Assembly (NCBI GenBank): GCA_009702945.1
Contig: WLGZ01000009.1
Coordinates: forward strand, 1 to 14,546
DNA: 14,546 nucleotides
Direction of reading: 5' to 3'
From: Actinomycetota bacterium
GTDB taxonomy: Bacteria > Actinomycetota > Actinomycetes > S36-B12 > UBA5976
Shown one piece after another: positions 7,062-13,060 of the stretch. A program made the position numbers and the translations under genes. Under the pieces are notes generated by a model. It was not told the DNA's origin. It worked only from the letters and a program-made list of their open reading frames with translations, and did not search any database. Numbering within the stretch: the stretch's first letter is position 1; every line of letters starts with the position of its first letter.

Positions 7062-7106
7062 GTGATGACCTTGTTGACCAGAACGCTTGCGCGGTGTGGG
7101 TTTTGA
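7062..7106 (+). CDS. Possible 14-codon leader ORF overlapping the senX3 start
   Basis: GTG-ATG at 7062-7067 opens a short frame (MMTLLTRTLARCGF) ending in TGA at 7104-7106, thirteen bases past the proposed senX3 GTG at 7094. The -10 TATCCT ends 6 bases before the GTG, so the frame could be read from a leaderless message. Alternatively AAGG at 7057-7060 could serve the ATG at 7065. Overlap with the otherwise poorly initiated senX3 suggests translational coupling. It is very short and may be chance. Confidence 0.25.
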   Translation: MMTLLTRTLARCGF

Positions 7107-8209
7107 GCATTCTAAAGCGCAGTTTCGGGGCTAAGCAGGACTCAGCTAGCGAATCTGAACAAAACCAAGCAGCCCGTGTCGCTGCTCTCAGCCAGATTCT
7201 GGATGTGTTGCCCGACGCCGCAGCGATAGTTGATGCCTCAGACCAGGTCTTAGAGGCGAGCGCCAACTGCATTGCTATGGGATTAGTTAGTAACGGTCGA
7301 ATAGCGTTAGTAGAAATTCGCGCACTTAACCGGGAAGTTCACCGCTTACGTAAAACCCAAAGCCGGGAATCAGTTATTAATCGAAGCGGTTCAAGATTGG
7401 GAAACTGGGAAGCCAGAGTTCAAATCTCTCCAATTGACGATGATTTGAGCTTGATGATTGCTCAAGATTTAAGTGAAGAACGTCGACTTAATGATGTGCG
7501 TCGAGATTTTGTAGCGAACGTTTCGCACGAACTAAAGACACCAGTTGGTGCACTTTCATTATTGGCGGAAGCAGTGCAAGCAGCTGATACCGATATTGAA
7601 CAAGTGCGACATTTCACGAGTCGAATGCAAGTCGAAGTTAAGCGCCTTACAGCAATGATTTCTGACTTAGTTGCACTCTCTCAAGTTCAAGGTGACGCTG
7701 CACTACGAAATTCTGCGCCAGTCCAAGTACAAAGCATTATTGCCGAAGCAGTTGATGCAACCAAGATTTCTGCTGAGCAACAACATATTGAAGTTTCGAT
7801 AAGCGACGATGTTGAACCAGGTCGGATTTTCGGAGATGAACAACAGTTAGTAACGGCGTTAAGTAATTTGATTTCTAATGCAATCAAATATTCTCCGTCC
7901 CATACCAAAGTTGGCGTCGGCTCTCGTCGCGTTGGCAACATGATTGAAATTTCGGTTACTGATCAGGGTCCTGGAATTCCTGAAAGTGACGTGGAGCGAA
8001 TTTTCGAACGTTTCTACCGGGTGGATCCCGCACGATCCAGAGATACCGGCGGCACCGGACTTGGTCTTGCGATTGTTAAACACGTTTGCGCAAATCATGG
8101 TGGCGAATGCACCGTTTGGTCGCAACTAGGACAAGGCTCAACTTTCACATTACGTTTCCCTGCCTACCTAAATGGGTCGGCAACTCCAGCGGAGGTATCA
8201 GGTAAATGA
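7094..8209 (+). CDS. senX3: SenX3/PhoR-type phosphate-sensing histidine kinase, apparently without membrane segments
   Basis: Sensor kinase (371 aa) that phosphorylates RegX3 when phosphate is scarce. Residues about 28-127 form a PAS-like region (ILDVLPDAAAIVDASDQVLE onward). The H-box FVANVSHELKTPVGALSLLAE has the phosphoacceptor His145, and the kinase domain shows the N-box LISNAIKYSP, G1 DQGPGIP and G2 GGTGLGLAIVKHV. These strings are close to those I recall for mycobacterial SenX3. Unlike SenX3 and PhoR, no transmembrane helix is visible: only MWVLSIL precedes charged sequence. An in-frame TAG at 7034 and absence of earlier Met, Val or Leu start codons exclude a longer N-terminus. Start GTG 7094 has no Shine-Dalgarno; TTG 7103 is an alternative. 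Its TGA overlaps regX3 by 4 bases. Confidence 0.93.
   Translation: MWVLSILKRSFGAKQDSASESEQNQAARVAALSQILDVLPDAAAIVDASDQVLEASANCIAMGLVSNGRIALVEIRALNREVHRLRKTQSRESVINRSGSRLGNWEARVQISPIDDDLSLMIAQDLSEERRLNDVRRDFVANVSHELKTPVGALSLLAEAVQAADTDIEQVRHFTSRMQVEVKRLTAMISDLVALSQVQGDAALRNSAPVQVQSIIAEAVDATKISAEQQHIEVSISDDVEPGRIFGDEQQLVTALSNLISNAIKYSPSHTKVGVGSRRVGNMIEISVTDQGPGIPESDVERIFERFYRVDPARSRDTGGTGLGLAIVKHVCANHGGECTVWSQLGQGSTFTLRFPAYLNGSATPAEVSGK
8191..8196 (+). promoter_or_regulatory. Ribosome-binding site of regX3
   Basis: GGAGGT lies 9 bases before the ATG at 8206, inside the 3' end of senX3. It is one of the few strong Shine-Dalgarno sequences here and fixes the regX3 start. Confidence 0.75.
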
Positions 8210-8886
8210 CACGAGTACTGGTAATCGAGGATGAAGAATCATTCCGTGATGCATTGCAATTCATGTTGTCGCGTGAGGGTTTCGACGTGGTGTTGGCTGC
8301 GGATGGCGCAGAAGGTATTAAGCAGTTTGATGCTAAGAACCCAGACATTGTGCTACTTGATTTAATGTTGCCAGAAGTTTCAGGTACCGAAGTTTGCAAA
8401 TACATTCGAACAAAATCAAATACACCCGTGATCATGCTGACTGCTAAAGATACTGAAATAGATAAAGTCGTTGGGCTGGAACTAGGCGCAGATGACTATG
8501 TAACCAAGCCATTCTCAACCCGCGAGCTGCTGGCTCGAATCAAGGCAGTTTTGCGCCGCGGTGCTGATGTGGAATTTGACTCAGTAGGAGCAGTCGAGGG
8601 CGGACCAATTCGCATGGATGTAGATCGTCACGCCCTAACTGTTAACGGCGAGCCGGTTTCTATGCCACTCAAGGAATTTGAGTTACTCGAATTCCTGATG
8701 CGAAACTCGGGCCGAGTGCTAACTCGGGGCCAGCTAATGGATCGAATCTGGGGATCAGATTATGTGGGAGACGGTAAGACACTTGATGTGCACGTAAAGC
8801 GGATTCGCTCAAAAATTGAGCCAGATCCTGCTAATCCTGTCTATTTGACTACAGTTCGAGGACTTGGCTACCGCTTCGAAGCATAA
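8206..8886 (+). CDS. regX3: Phosphate-starvation response regulator RegX3 (OmpR/PhoB family)
   Basis: DNA-binding partner of the upstream kinase. The 226-residue protein has an N-terminal receiver domain with the acidic pocket E8-D9, the phosphoacceptor D52 in IVLLDLMLPEVSG, the switch Thr in MLTAKD and the conserved Lys in YVTKPF. A winged-helix output domain fills the C-terminal half, with DVHVKRIRSKIEPD as recognition region and the closing YLTTVRGLGYRFE typical of OmpR/PhoB regulators. ATG 8206 overlaps the senX3 TGA (ATGA) and has its own GGAGGT. It is expected to bind 11-base PHO-type repeats; such repeats occur 14 bases after its own stop, before pstC. Orthologues are called PhoP in Streptomyces and RegX3 in mycobacteria. 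Confidence 0.96.
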   Translation: MTRVLVIEDEESFRDALQFMLSREGFDVVLAADGAEGIKQFDAKNPDIVLLDLMLPEVSGTEVCKYIRTKSNTPVIMLTAKDTEIDKVVGLELGADDYVTKPFSTRELLARIKAVLRRGADVEFDSVGAVEGGPIRMDVDRHALTVNGEPVSMPLKEFELLEFLMRNSGRVLTRGQLMDRIWGSDYVGDGKTLDVHVKRIRSKIEPDPANPVYLTTVRGLGYRFEA

Positions 8887-8899
8887 GAATTCGTAAGTA

Positions 8900-8921
8900 G
8901 TTCACCTGCTGTTCACCTAAG
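8900..8921 (+). promoter_or_regulatory. PHO box upstream of pstC
   Basis: GTTCACCTGCT and GTTCACCTAAG stand in tandem with exact 11-base phasing. Each matches 10 of 11 positions of the actinobacterial PhoP unit G(G/T)TCAYYYR(G/C)G. A weaker third unit (ATTCGTAAGTA, 8889-8899) precedes them. This is the clearest RegX3/PhoP target in the window and lies between regX3 and the pst genes. Confidence 0.75.
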
Positions 8922-8929
8922 AAGAACCC

Positions 8930-8939
8930 TGCGTATCCC
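8930..8939 (+). promoter_or_regulatory. Candidate pstC promoter -10 region
   Basis: TGCGTATCCC sits 12 bases after the PHO box to its TATCCC, the spacing expected for a PhoB-type activator standing on the -35 region, and it shares the CTGCsTATCCy core with the senX3 promoter. A competing -10, TAGTCT at 8949-8954, ends exactly 6 bases before GTG 8961 and would give a leaderless pstC message. Confidence 0.4.
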
Positions 8940-8960
8940 TTGCCTTTCTAGTCTTTGGGG

Positions 8961-9923
8961 GTGAGTTTAGATATCAAGCGCACCCCAATGAATACCCGTC
9001 AAGTTGCCAAGGGCGATCGGGCATTCTTTGCAGTTTCAACTGCAGCTGCTTTCTTTACGATGTCTTTGGTTTTCGCAGTTTTGATCTTCCTGAGTATTCG
9101 GTCTTGGAAAACTTTTTCCGAACAAGGTCTAGCATTCATTACTGGATCCACTTGGGATGCAACTTCGACTCCCGGAACATTTCAAATTTTGCCAATGTTG
9201 GTTGGAACGCTTGTAGTTTCAATACTTGGTTTGATCATCGCAGTTCCAACATCGGTAGCAGTGGCTTACTTCATCGAATACATGGCACCTCCTAAGGTTG
9301 CAAAGATTGCTACCTCGCTAATTGACTTGTTAGCAGCTTTGCCATCCGTAGTGATTGGCCTATGGGGTCTTTACGTACTCATCCCACATGCAGTCACTTG
9401 GTCGAAATTGCTTTCAACCCACCTAGGTTTCATTCCGTTTTTCCGCACTGATTTTGATAATGCCCAAGGCGCCCCATTTATTGCTGGCTGGACTGTCGCA
9501 ATCATGATCATTCCGATCATTACGTCTGTAAGTCGCGAAGTTATGGGCCGGGTTGATAAGGAATTAGTGTCGGCAGCGTCAGCCCTTGGCGGAACCAACT
9601 TTTCAACAATGCGTCGTGTGGTTCTTCCTACTGCCAAAAGTGGCATTCTAGGTGGAATTCTTCTGGGACTTGGTAGAGCGCTTGGTGAAACTGTTGCGAT
9701 CTTCTTCGTACTCAACTTGGTTTTTGAGACGAATTGGTATCGCGTGCTAGAACCTAAGGGTGGAAACGTTGCATCCCTAATTGTTTCGAAGTTTGCTGAG
9801 GCCACAGCAACGGAAATCAGCGCGTTAATGGCTGCTGGTGTAGTTCTCTTTGTTCTTACTTTGATCGTAAACATGATTGCAACATCGATCGTGCAACGAG
9901 CTGAACGAAAGATGGCATCGTAA
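8961..9923 (+). CDS. pstC: Phosphate ABC transporter permease PstC
   Basis: One of two membrane subunits forming the channel for high-affinity phosphate import. About 320 residues from GTG 8961. After a short polar N-terminus comes a first helix (AVSTAAAFFTMSLVFAVLIF), a periplasmic loop containing FITGSTWDATSTPGTF, then the core permease domain with five further helices. The EAA-like loop is visible as VSAASALGGTNFSTMRRVVLPTAKSGILGG, and GRALGETVAIFFVLN is the charged-helix motif of PstC. The start is uncertain: GTG 8961, ATG 8988 and TTG 8955 are all in frame and none has a proper ribosome-binding site. GTG 8961 was chosen because it can be leaderless behind TAGTCT. Its TAA overlaps the pstA ATG by one base. 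Confidence 0.95.
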   Translation: MSLDIKRTPMNTRQVAKGDRAFFAVSTAAAFFTMSLVFAVLIFLSIRSWKTFSEQGLAFITGSTWDATSTPGTFQILPMLVGTLVVSILGLIIAVPTSVAVAYFIEYMAPPKVAKIATSLIDLLAALPSVVIGLWGLYVLIPHAVTWSKLLSTHLGFIPFFRTDFDNAQGAPFIAGWTVAIMIIPIITSVSREVMGRVDKELVSAASALGGTNFSTMRRVVLPTAKSGILGGILLGLGRALGETVAIFFVLNLVFETNWYRVLEPKGGNVASLIVSKFAEATATEISALMAAGVVLFVLTLIVNMIATSIVQRAERKMAS

Positions 9924-10984
9924 TGACAACACTTGAGTTACTACCGCGGCCAAAAGATGCAGCTCCTTGGCGCAATCGTTCGAAATCCCTACTCACAAAG
10001 ATTGCTTTGGCATCTGTACTTCCAGTTGTACTAGCAATCGCAATTGGTAAAGCTTTTGGGATCCCAGGACCGATCACGCTTCTCTTAGTTTTTCTCCCAT
10101 TGCAACTCTTGGCATCTGGATTAGCCGCGTTATCTACTCGAGGTAAGCGTGGAGTTGCAGATTCGCAATTAAATGTTGCAGTTCTATTTGCTACAACGTT
10201 TGTGGCAATTATGTTGGGCTCAGTTCTATTCTCAGTTGTCTCGTTTGGCTTAAACGCAATTAGCCCTCACTTTGCTTACCAAAACAATGTGTACGTAACC
10301 TCAACTACTTCACTTGAATATGGTGGCGCTGGACATGCCCTGCTCGGCACAGTTCTTGTAGTTGGACTCGCTGCATTAATCGCCGTACCAGTTGGAATTG
10401 CAGTGGCTGTTTATTTGACCGAGACTCGAGGTCGCTTCCGCGGACCAGTTAGATTCTTTGCCCAATCGATGAGTGGTCTGCCATCGATTGTTGCTGGTTT
10501 GTTTATCTTTGCGGTATTTGTTTCCACGGGCATTTCTCGTCCGGCGGGCTGGCTAGCGTCTTCGGCGCTGGTGTTATTGATGCTGCCAACTGTGATTCGA
10601 ATGAGTGAAGAAGTATTGAAACTTGTTCCGGGGGACCTGCGTTCCGCTGCACTTGCACTCGGAGCACCACAACGCAAAGCGTTCTTCCTGGTCATCATGC
10701 CGGCTGCCAAGACTGGTCTGGTAACCGCGATTCTGCTCGGAATTGCTCGCATTGTCGGAGAAACCGCACCGTTGCTTTTGACGATGCGGGTAAATCCAAA
10801 TACCAACGTAAATGTTTTCAGTGGTGACATGTCAACGCTGCCAACATATATCTTTGCGTTCTTAACAGCTGGTTTTGATACTGGTAGAGCTCGATCATGG
10901 GCAGCAGCTTTCCTACTGCTTGCGGTTGTAGGACTGATTTTCGGAACAGCACGTGCAATTAGCGCAAAAAGCATTAAGAAGTAG
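9923..10984 (+). CDS. pstA: Phosphate ABC transporter permease PstA (with extra N-terminal helices)
   Basis: Second channel subunit, partner of PstC. The 353 residues exceed the ~280-300 of enterobacterial PstA. The surplus lies at the N-terminus, where two additional hydrophobic segments (about 25-46 and 48-72) come before the usual six-helix core. The core shows a first helix near 85-113, a periplasmic loop with YGGAGHALLGT, QSMSGLPSIVAGLFIFAVF, the EAA-like loop RSAALALGAPQRKAFFLVIMPAAKTG and IARIVGETAPLLLT. Similar long PstA proteins are found in actinobacteria as far as I recall, so this is probably lineage-typical rather than a fusion. ATG 9923 shares a base with the pstC stop (TAATG), indicating tight translational coupling. 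pstB follows after 33 bases. Confidence 0.95.
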   Translation: MTTLELLPRPKDAAPWRNRSKSLLTKIALASVLPVVLAIAIGKAFGIPGPITLLLVFLPLQLLASGLAALSTRGKRGVADSQLNVAVLFATTFVAIMLGSVLFSVVSFGLNAISPHFAYQNNVYVTSTTSLEYGGAGHALLGTVLVVGLAALIAVPVGIAVAVYLTETRGRFRGPVRFFAQSMSGLPSIVAGLFIFAVFVSTGISRPAGWLASSALVLLMLPTVIRMSEEVLKLVPGDLRSAALALGAPQRKAFFLVIMPAAKTGLVTAILLGIARIVGETAPLLLTMRVNPNTNVNVFSGDMSTLPTYIFAFLTAGFDTGRARSWAAAFLLLAVVGLIFGTARAISAKSIKK

Positions 10985-11004
10985 TGAAGACAAATGACGA
11001 TACT

Positions 11005-11009
11005 AGGAG
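11005..11009 (+). promoter_or_regulatory. Ribosome-binding site deciding the pstB start
   Basis: AGGAG lies 8 bases before ATG 11018. An in-frame ATG at 10994 exists, but it has no comparable site and would place this Shine-Dalgarno inside the coding region, so 11018 is preferred. Confidence 0.65.
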
Positions 11010-11017
11010 ATAACAAC

Positions 11018-11830
11018 ATGAATCTGCAGACTCAGAATTCGAACATTGCAGTAATGGATGCCGATAGCCACCTAGAGGCGCGCAACATCCACGTTTGGTT
11101 CAAGGAGCGCCACGTTCTTTCCGATGTTTCATTACATTTCCCAACTAACTCAGTAACCGCTCTGATCGGTCCATCAGGTTGCGGTAAGTCAACCTTCATT
11201 CGCACCTTGAATCGAATGCATGAATTGATTCCAGGTGCCGGACTCGCAGGATCTGTTTATCTAGACAACGAAGACATTTATGCTGCCGGTGTTGATCCAG
11301 TGACAATTAGACTTCGCGTCGGAATGGTTTTCCAGAAGCCAAACCCATTCCCAACTATGACCATTAAGGGAAATGTTCTAGCTGGCCTTCGATTAAGCAA
11401 TCGTCGTACTCGCGATGAAGATGAATTAGTTGAAAGCTGCCTAAATCGCGCAAGTCTTTGGAACGAAGTTAAAGATCGCCTAGACGCTCCAGCTGGCTCA
11501 CTCTCTGGTGGTCAACAGCAACGCTTATGCATTGCCCGTTCACTAGCACTTGCCCCAGAAGTACTGCTAATGGATGAACCATGTTCAGCGCTTGATCCAG
11601 GTTCCACCCGCCGAATCGAAGAAACGATTCGCGAACTTTCCTCCGATATGACCGTCGTTATCGTTACTCACAACATGCAACAGGCGCAGCGGGTATCAGA
11701 CCAAACCGCATTCTTCTTGGCCGAAGAGGGTCAACCTGGCCACGTTGTGGAATTTGGGTCAACAGACAACTTATTCTCATCGCCAAATGACCCACGTACT
11801 GAAGATTACGTAAACGGTCGTTTCGGGTAG
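11018..11830 (+). CDS. pstB: Phosphate ABC transporter ATP-binding protein PstB
   Basis: ATPase that powers phosphate import through PstC and PstA at the inner face of the membrane. 270 residues from ATG 11018. Walker A GPSGCGKST is at residues 51-59, followed by FIRTLNRMHELIPGA, a PstB hallmark, then the Q-loop VFQKPNPFPTMTIKGNV, the ABC signature LSGGQQQRL, Walker B VLLMDEPCSALDPGS and the switch His in VIVTHNMQQAQRVSD. The tail NDPRTEDYVNGRFG is also typical. The N-terminus has about 15 unconserved residues before the core. The gene sits 33 bases after pstA and precedes pstS, so the ATPase gene is not last as in the common pstSCAB order. Confidence 0.97.
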   Translation: MNLQTQNSNIAVMDADSHLEARNIHVWFKERHVLSDVSLHFPTNSVTALIGPSGCGKSTFIRTLNRMHELIPGAGLAGSVYLDNEDIYAAGVDPVTIRLRVGMVFQKPNPFPTMTIKGNVLAGLRLSNRRTRDEDELVESCLNRASLWNEVKDRLDAPAGSLSGGQQQRLCIARSLALAPEVLLMDEPCSALDPGSTRRIEETIRELSSDMTVVIVTHNMQQAQRVSDQTAFFLAEEGQPGHVVEFGSTDNLFSSPNDPRTEDYVNGRFG

Positions 11831-11843
11831 TAAGACACCAATT

Positions 11844-11883
11844 GTTTACCTAGAAATCATCTAAATGATTCCTCTAGGTGAAC
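11844..11883 (+). promoter_or_regulatory. Long inverted repeat between pstB and pstS
   Basis: GTTTACCTAG (11844-11853) pairs along its full length with CTAGGTGAAC (11874-11883), allowing one G-T pair. Inside, AATCAT (11855-11860) pairs with ATGATT (11865-11870) around CTAA. There is no T run after it, so it looks like an mRNA processing or stabilising stem rather than a plain terminator. Its left arm also reads as PHO-like units: GTTTACCTAGA (9 of 11 matches) then AATCATCTAAA (7 of 11), in phase. It may therefore be an operator, an RNA structure or both. Confidence 0.6.
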
Positions 11884-11942
11884 TAACCGTAACCATCAGA
11901 TGTTGAACTACAGACAAGCCGGATCCTCCGGGGAATTTCTTT

Positions 11943-11948
11943 AAGGAG
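11943..11948 (+). promoter_or_regulatory. Ribosome-binding site of pstS
   Basis: AAGGAG ends 5 bases before ATG 11954, the strongest Shine-Dalgarno in the pst locus. This fits a receptor made in excess over the channel. A small hairpin (CCGGA-TCC-TCCGG, 11919-11931) stands just upstream. Confidence 0.8.
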
Positions 11949-11953
11949 AAAAA

Positions 11954-12961
11954 ATGCGCCGCACTCTAGTAAGCGCCGTGGTAACTGGAGCACTAGCTGC
12001 TTCTCTGTTTGCCGCAACACCTGCAAATGCAGCCGAGCCAGACATCTCCGGATCAGGTTCATCTTTCGCTAACAACTTCGTCACCAAGTGTGCTGGTCAG
12101 TACCAGGCCAAGACTGGCAACAAAGTTACATACACATCAACTGGTTCAGGCACCGGTCGCACCAACTTTGCTAACGGAACTTCTGATTTCGCTTTCTCTG
12201 ATGTTCCAGTACAGTCCGGTGACAAGGCCAAGCCAGCTGGCGCTTACGTAACTGTTCCAGTAATTGGTGGAGCAATCGCAATCGTTCACAGCGTTGCTGG
12301 TGTTAAGGATCTAAATCTTGATGCGGCCACACTGGGCGCAATCTTCGCCGGCACCATCACAAAGTGGAATGACCCAGCAATTGCCAAGCTAAACAAGAAG
12401 GCAACCCTTCCTGATGCTGCAATCACCGTTATCTACCGTTCCACAAGCTCCGGTACTACCCAGGGACTACAGGAATACCTAAACGAAAATGGTCAGACAA
12501 CTTTCCCAGCAGCAAGTTCATCATGGGCTGGCGTTAAGACTGGTGCAAGCGTTGCCCTGTCAACCGACATGGCATACAAGACCAAGAACACACCAAACGC
12601 AATTGGTTACGTTGATCTTTCTGACATCGACGTGAAGGTTGGCCGCGTGGCAATCAAGAACGGTGCTGGAAAGTTTGTTAAGCCAACAGTTGCAGCAGCC
12701 GCAAGCATGCTTTCAAAGCAGACCTTGAACACCGGTGGCGACATCAACATTGATTACGCCAAGAAGGTAAAGGGCGCTTACCAGATTGCTCTTGTGACTT
12801 ACGCATTAATTCCGGACAACGGTTCTGCTAAGGGTGCCGCGGTTCAGAAGTTCGTGGAATTCGCAGTTAGCTCTTGCAGCAAGAAGCCTGCCAAGGGTTA
12901 CTCCGGATTCAAGGGCTCTGTATACGCCAAGTCACTTTGGTTCGCTCAGCAAGGTAGCTAG
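11954..12961 (+). CDS. pstS: Phosphate-binding protein PstS, secreted receptor of the Pst transporter
   Basis: Captures phosphate outside the membrane and delivers it to PstC/PstA. The 335-residue precursor has a Sec signal peptide (RR start, hydrophobic core, cleavage expected after ANA at residues 24-26). No lipobox Cys is present, so it is not a lipoprotein as many actinobacterial PstS proteins are. Phosphate-contacting loops are intact: GSGSSF (33-38), GSGTGRT (64-70) with D82 after it, and RSTSSGTTQ (162-170). LGAIFAGTITKWNDPAIAKLN (127-147) is the PstS core. Cys46 and Cys308 could form a disulfide. The mature protein is rich in Lys. It is last in the pst order, 123 bases after pstB, and is followed by a strong terminator. 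Confidence 0.95.
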   Translation: MRRTLVSAVVTGALAASLFAATPANAAEPDISGSGSSFANNFVTKCAGQYQAKTGNKVTYTSTGSGTGRTNFANGTSDFAFSDVPVQSGDKAKPAGAYVTVPVIGGAIAIVHSVAGVKDLNLDAATLGAIFAGTITKWNDPAIAKLNKKATLPDAAITVIYRSTSSGTTQGLQEYLNENGQTTFPAASSSWAGVKTGASVALSTDMAYKTKNTPNAIGYVDLSDIDVKVGRVAIKNGAGKFVKPTVAAAASMLSKQTLNTGGDINIDYAKKVKGAYQIALVTYALIPDNGSAKGAAVQKFVEFAVSSCSKKPAKGYSGFKGSVYAKSLWFAQQGS

Positions 12962-12982
12962 TAGTAATTAAGAAATAACAAA

Positions 12983-13020
12983 AAAGTGTGTGCGGTCGCG
13001 ATTGCGATCGCACACACTTT
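12983..13020 (+). terminator. Strong intrinsic terminator after pstS
   Basis: AAAGTGTGTGCG (12983-12994) pairs perfectly with CGCACACACTTT (13009-13020). The inner bases extend it (a G-T pair and TCGC with GCGA) around a GATT loop, about 17 pairs in all. A poly-A run lies before it and a T-rich stretch (TTTGTTAGTTTAG) after it. It separates pstS from the following lipoprotein gene. Confidence 0.85.
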
Positions 13021-13051
13021 GTTAGTTTAGGTACTAAGAGAAAAACAGTGT

Positions 13052-13055
13052 GGAG
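13052..13055 (+). promoter_or_regulatory. Ribosome-binding site deciding the start of the PstS-like lipoprotein
   Basis: GGAG lies 5 bases before ATG 13061. The in-frame GTG at 13055 overlaps this site and would add only two residues, so the ATG is preferred. Confidence 0.6.
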
Positions 13056-13060
13056 TGGAA

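Noticed and set aside
7060..7080. Repeated GGTCA on the minus strand (GGTCAACAA then GGTCATCAC)
   Set aside because: The repeat distance is 9 bases rather than 11, so it does not fit a PHO box, and no other family fitted.
7337..7347. GTTCACCGCTT, a PHO-like unit
   Set aside because: It is inside senX3 coding sequence with no phased partner and no promoter role evident.
9371..9874. 167-codon open frame on the minus strand
   Set aside because: Antisense to pstC, no ribosome-binding site and no recognisable motif; shadow of the coding strand.
10994..11017. Upstream in-frame ATG for pstB
   Set aside because: It lacks a ribosome-binding site and contains the AGGAG that serves the ATG at 11018.
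10411..11019. 202-codon open frame on the minus strand
   Set aside because: It lies opposite pstA, whose product shows clear PstA motifs; the minus frame gives a Ser/Pro/Arg-rich product with no domain, so it is a shadow.
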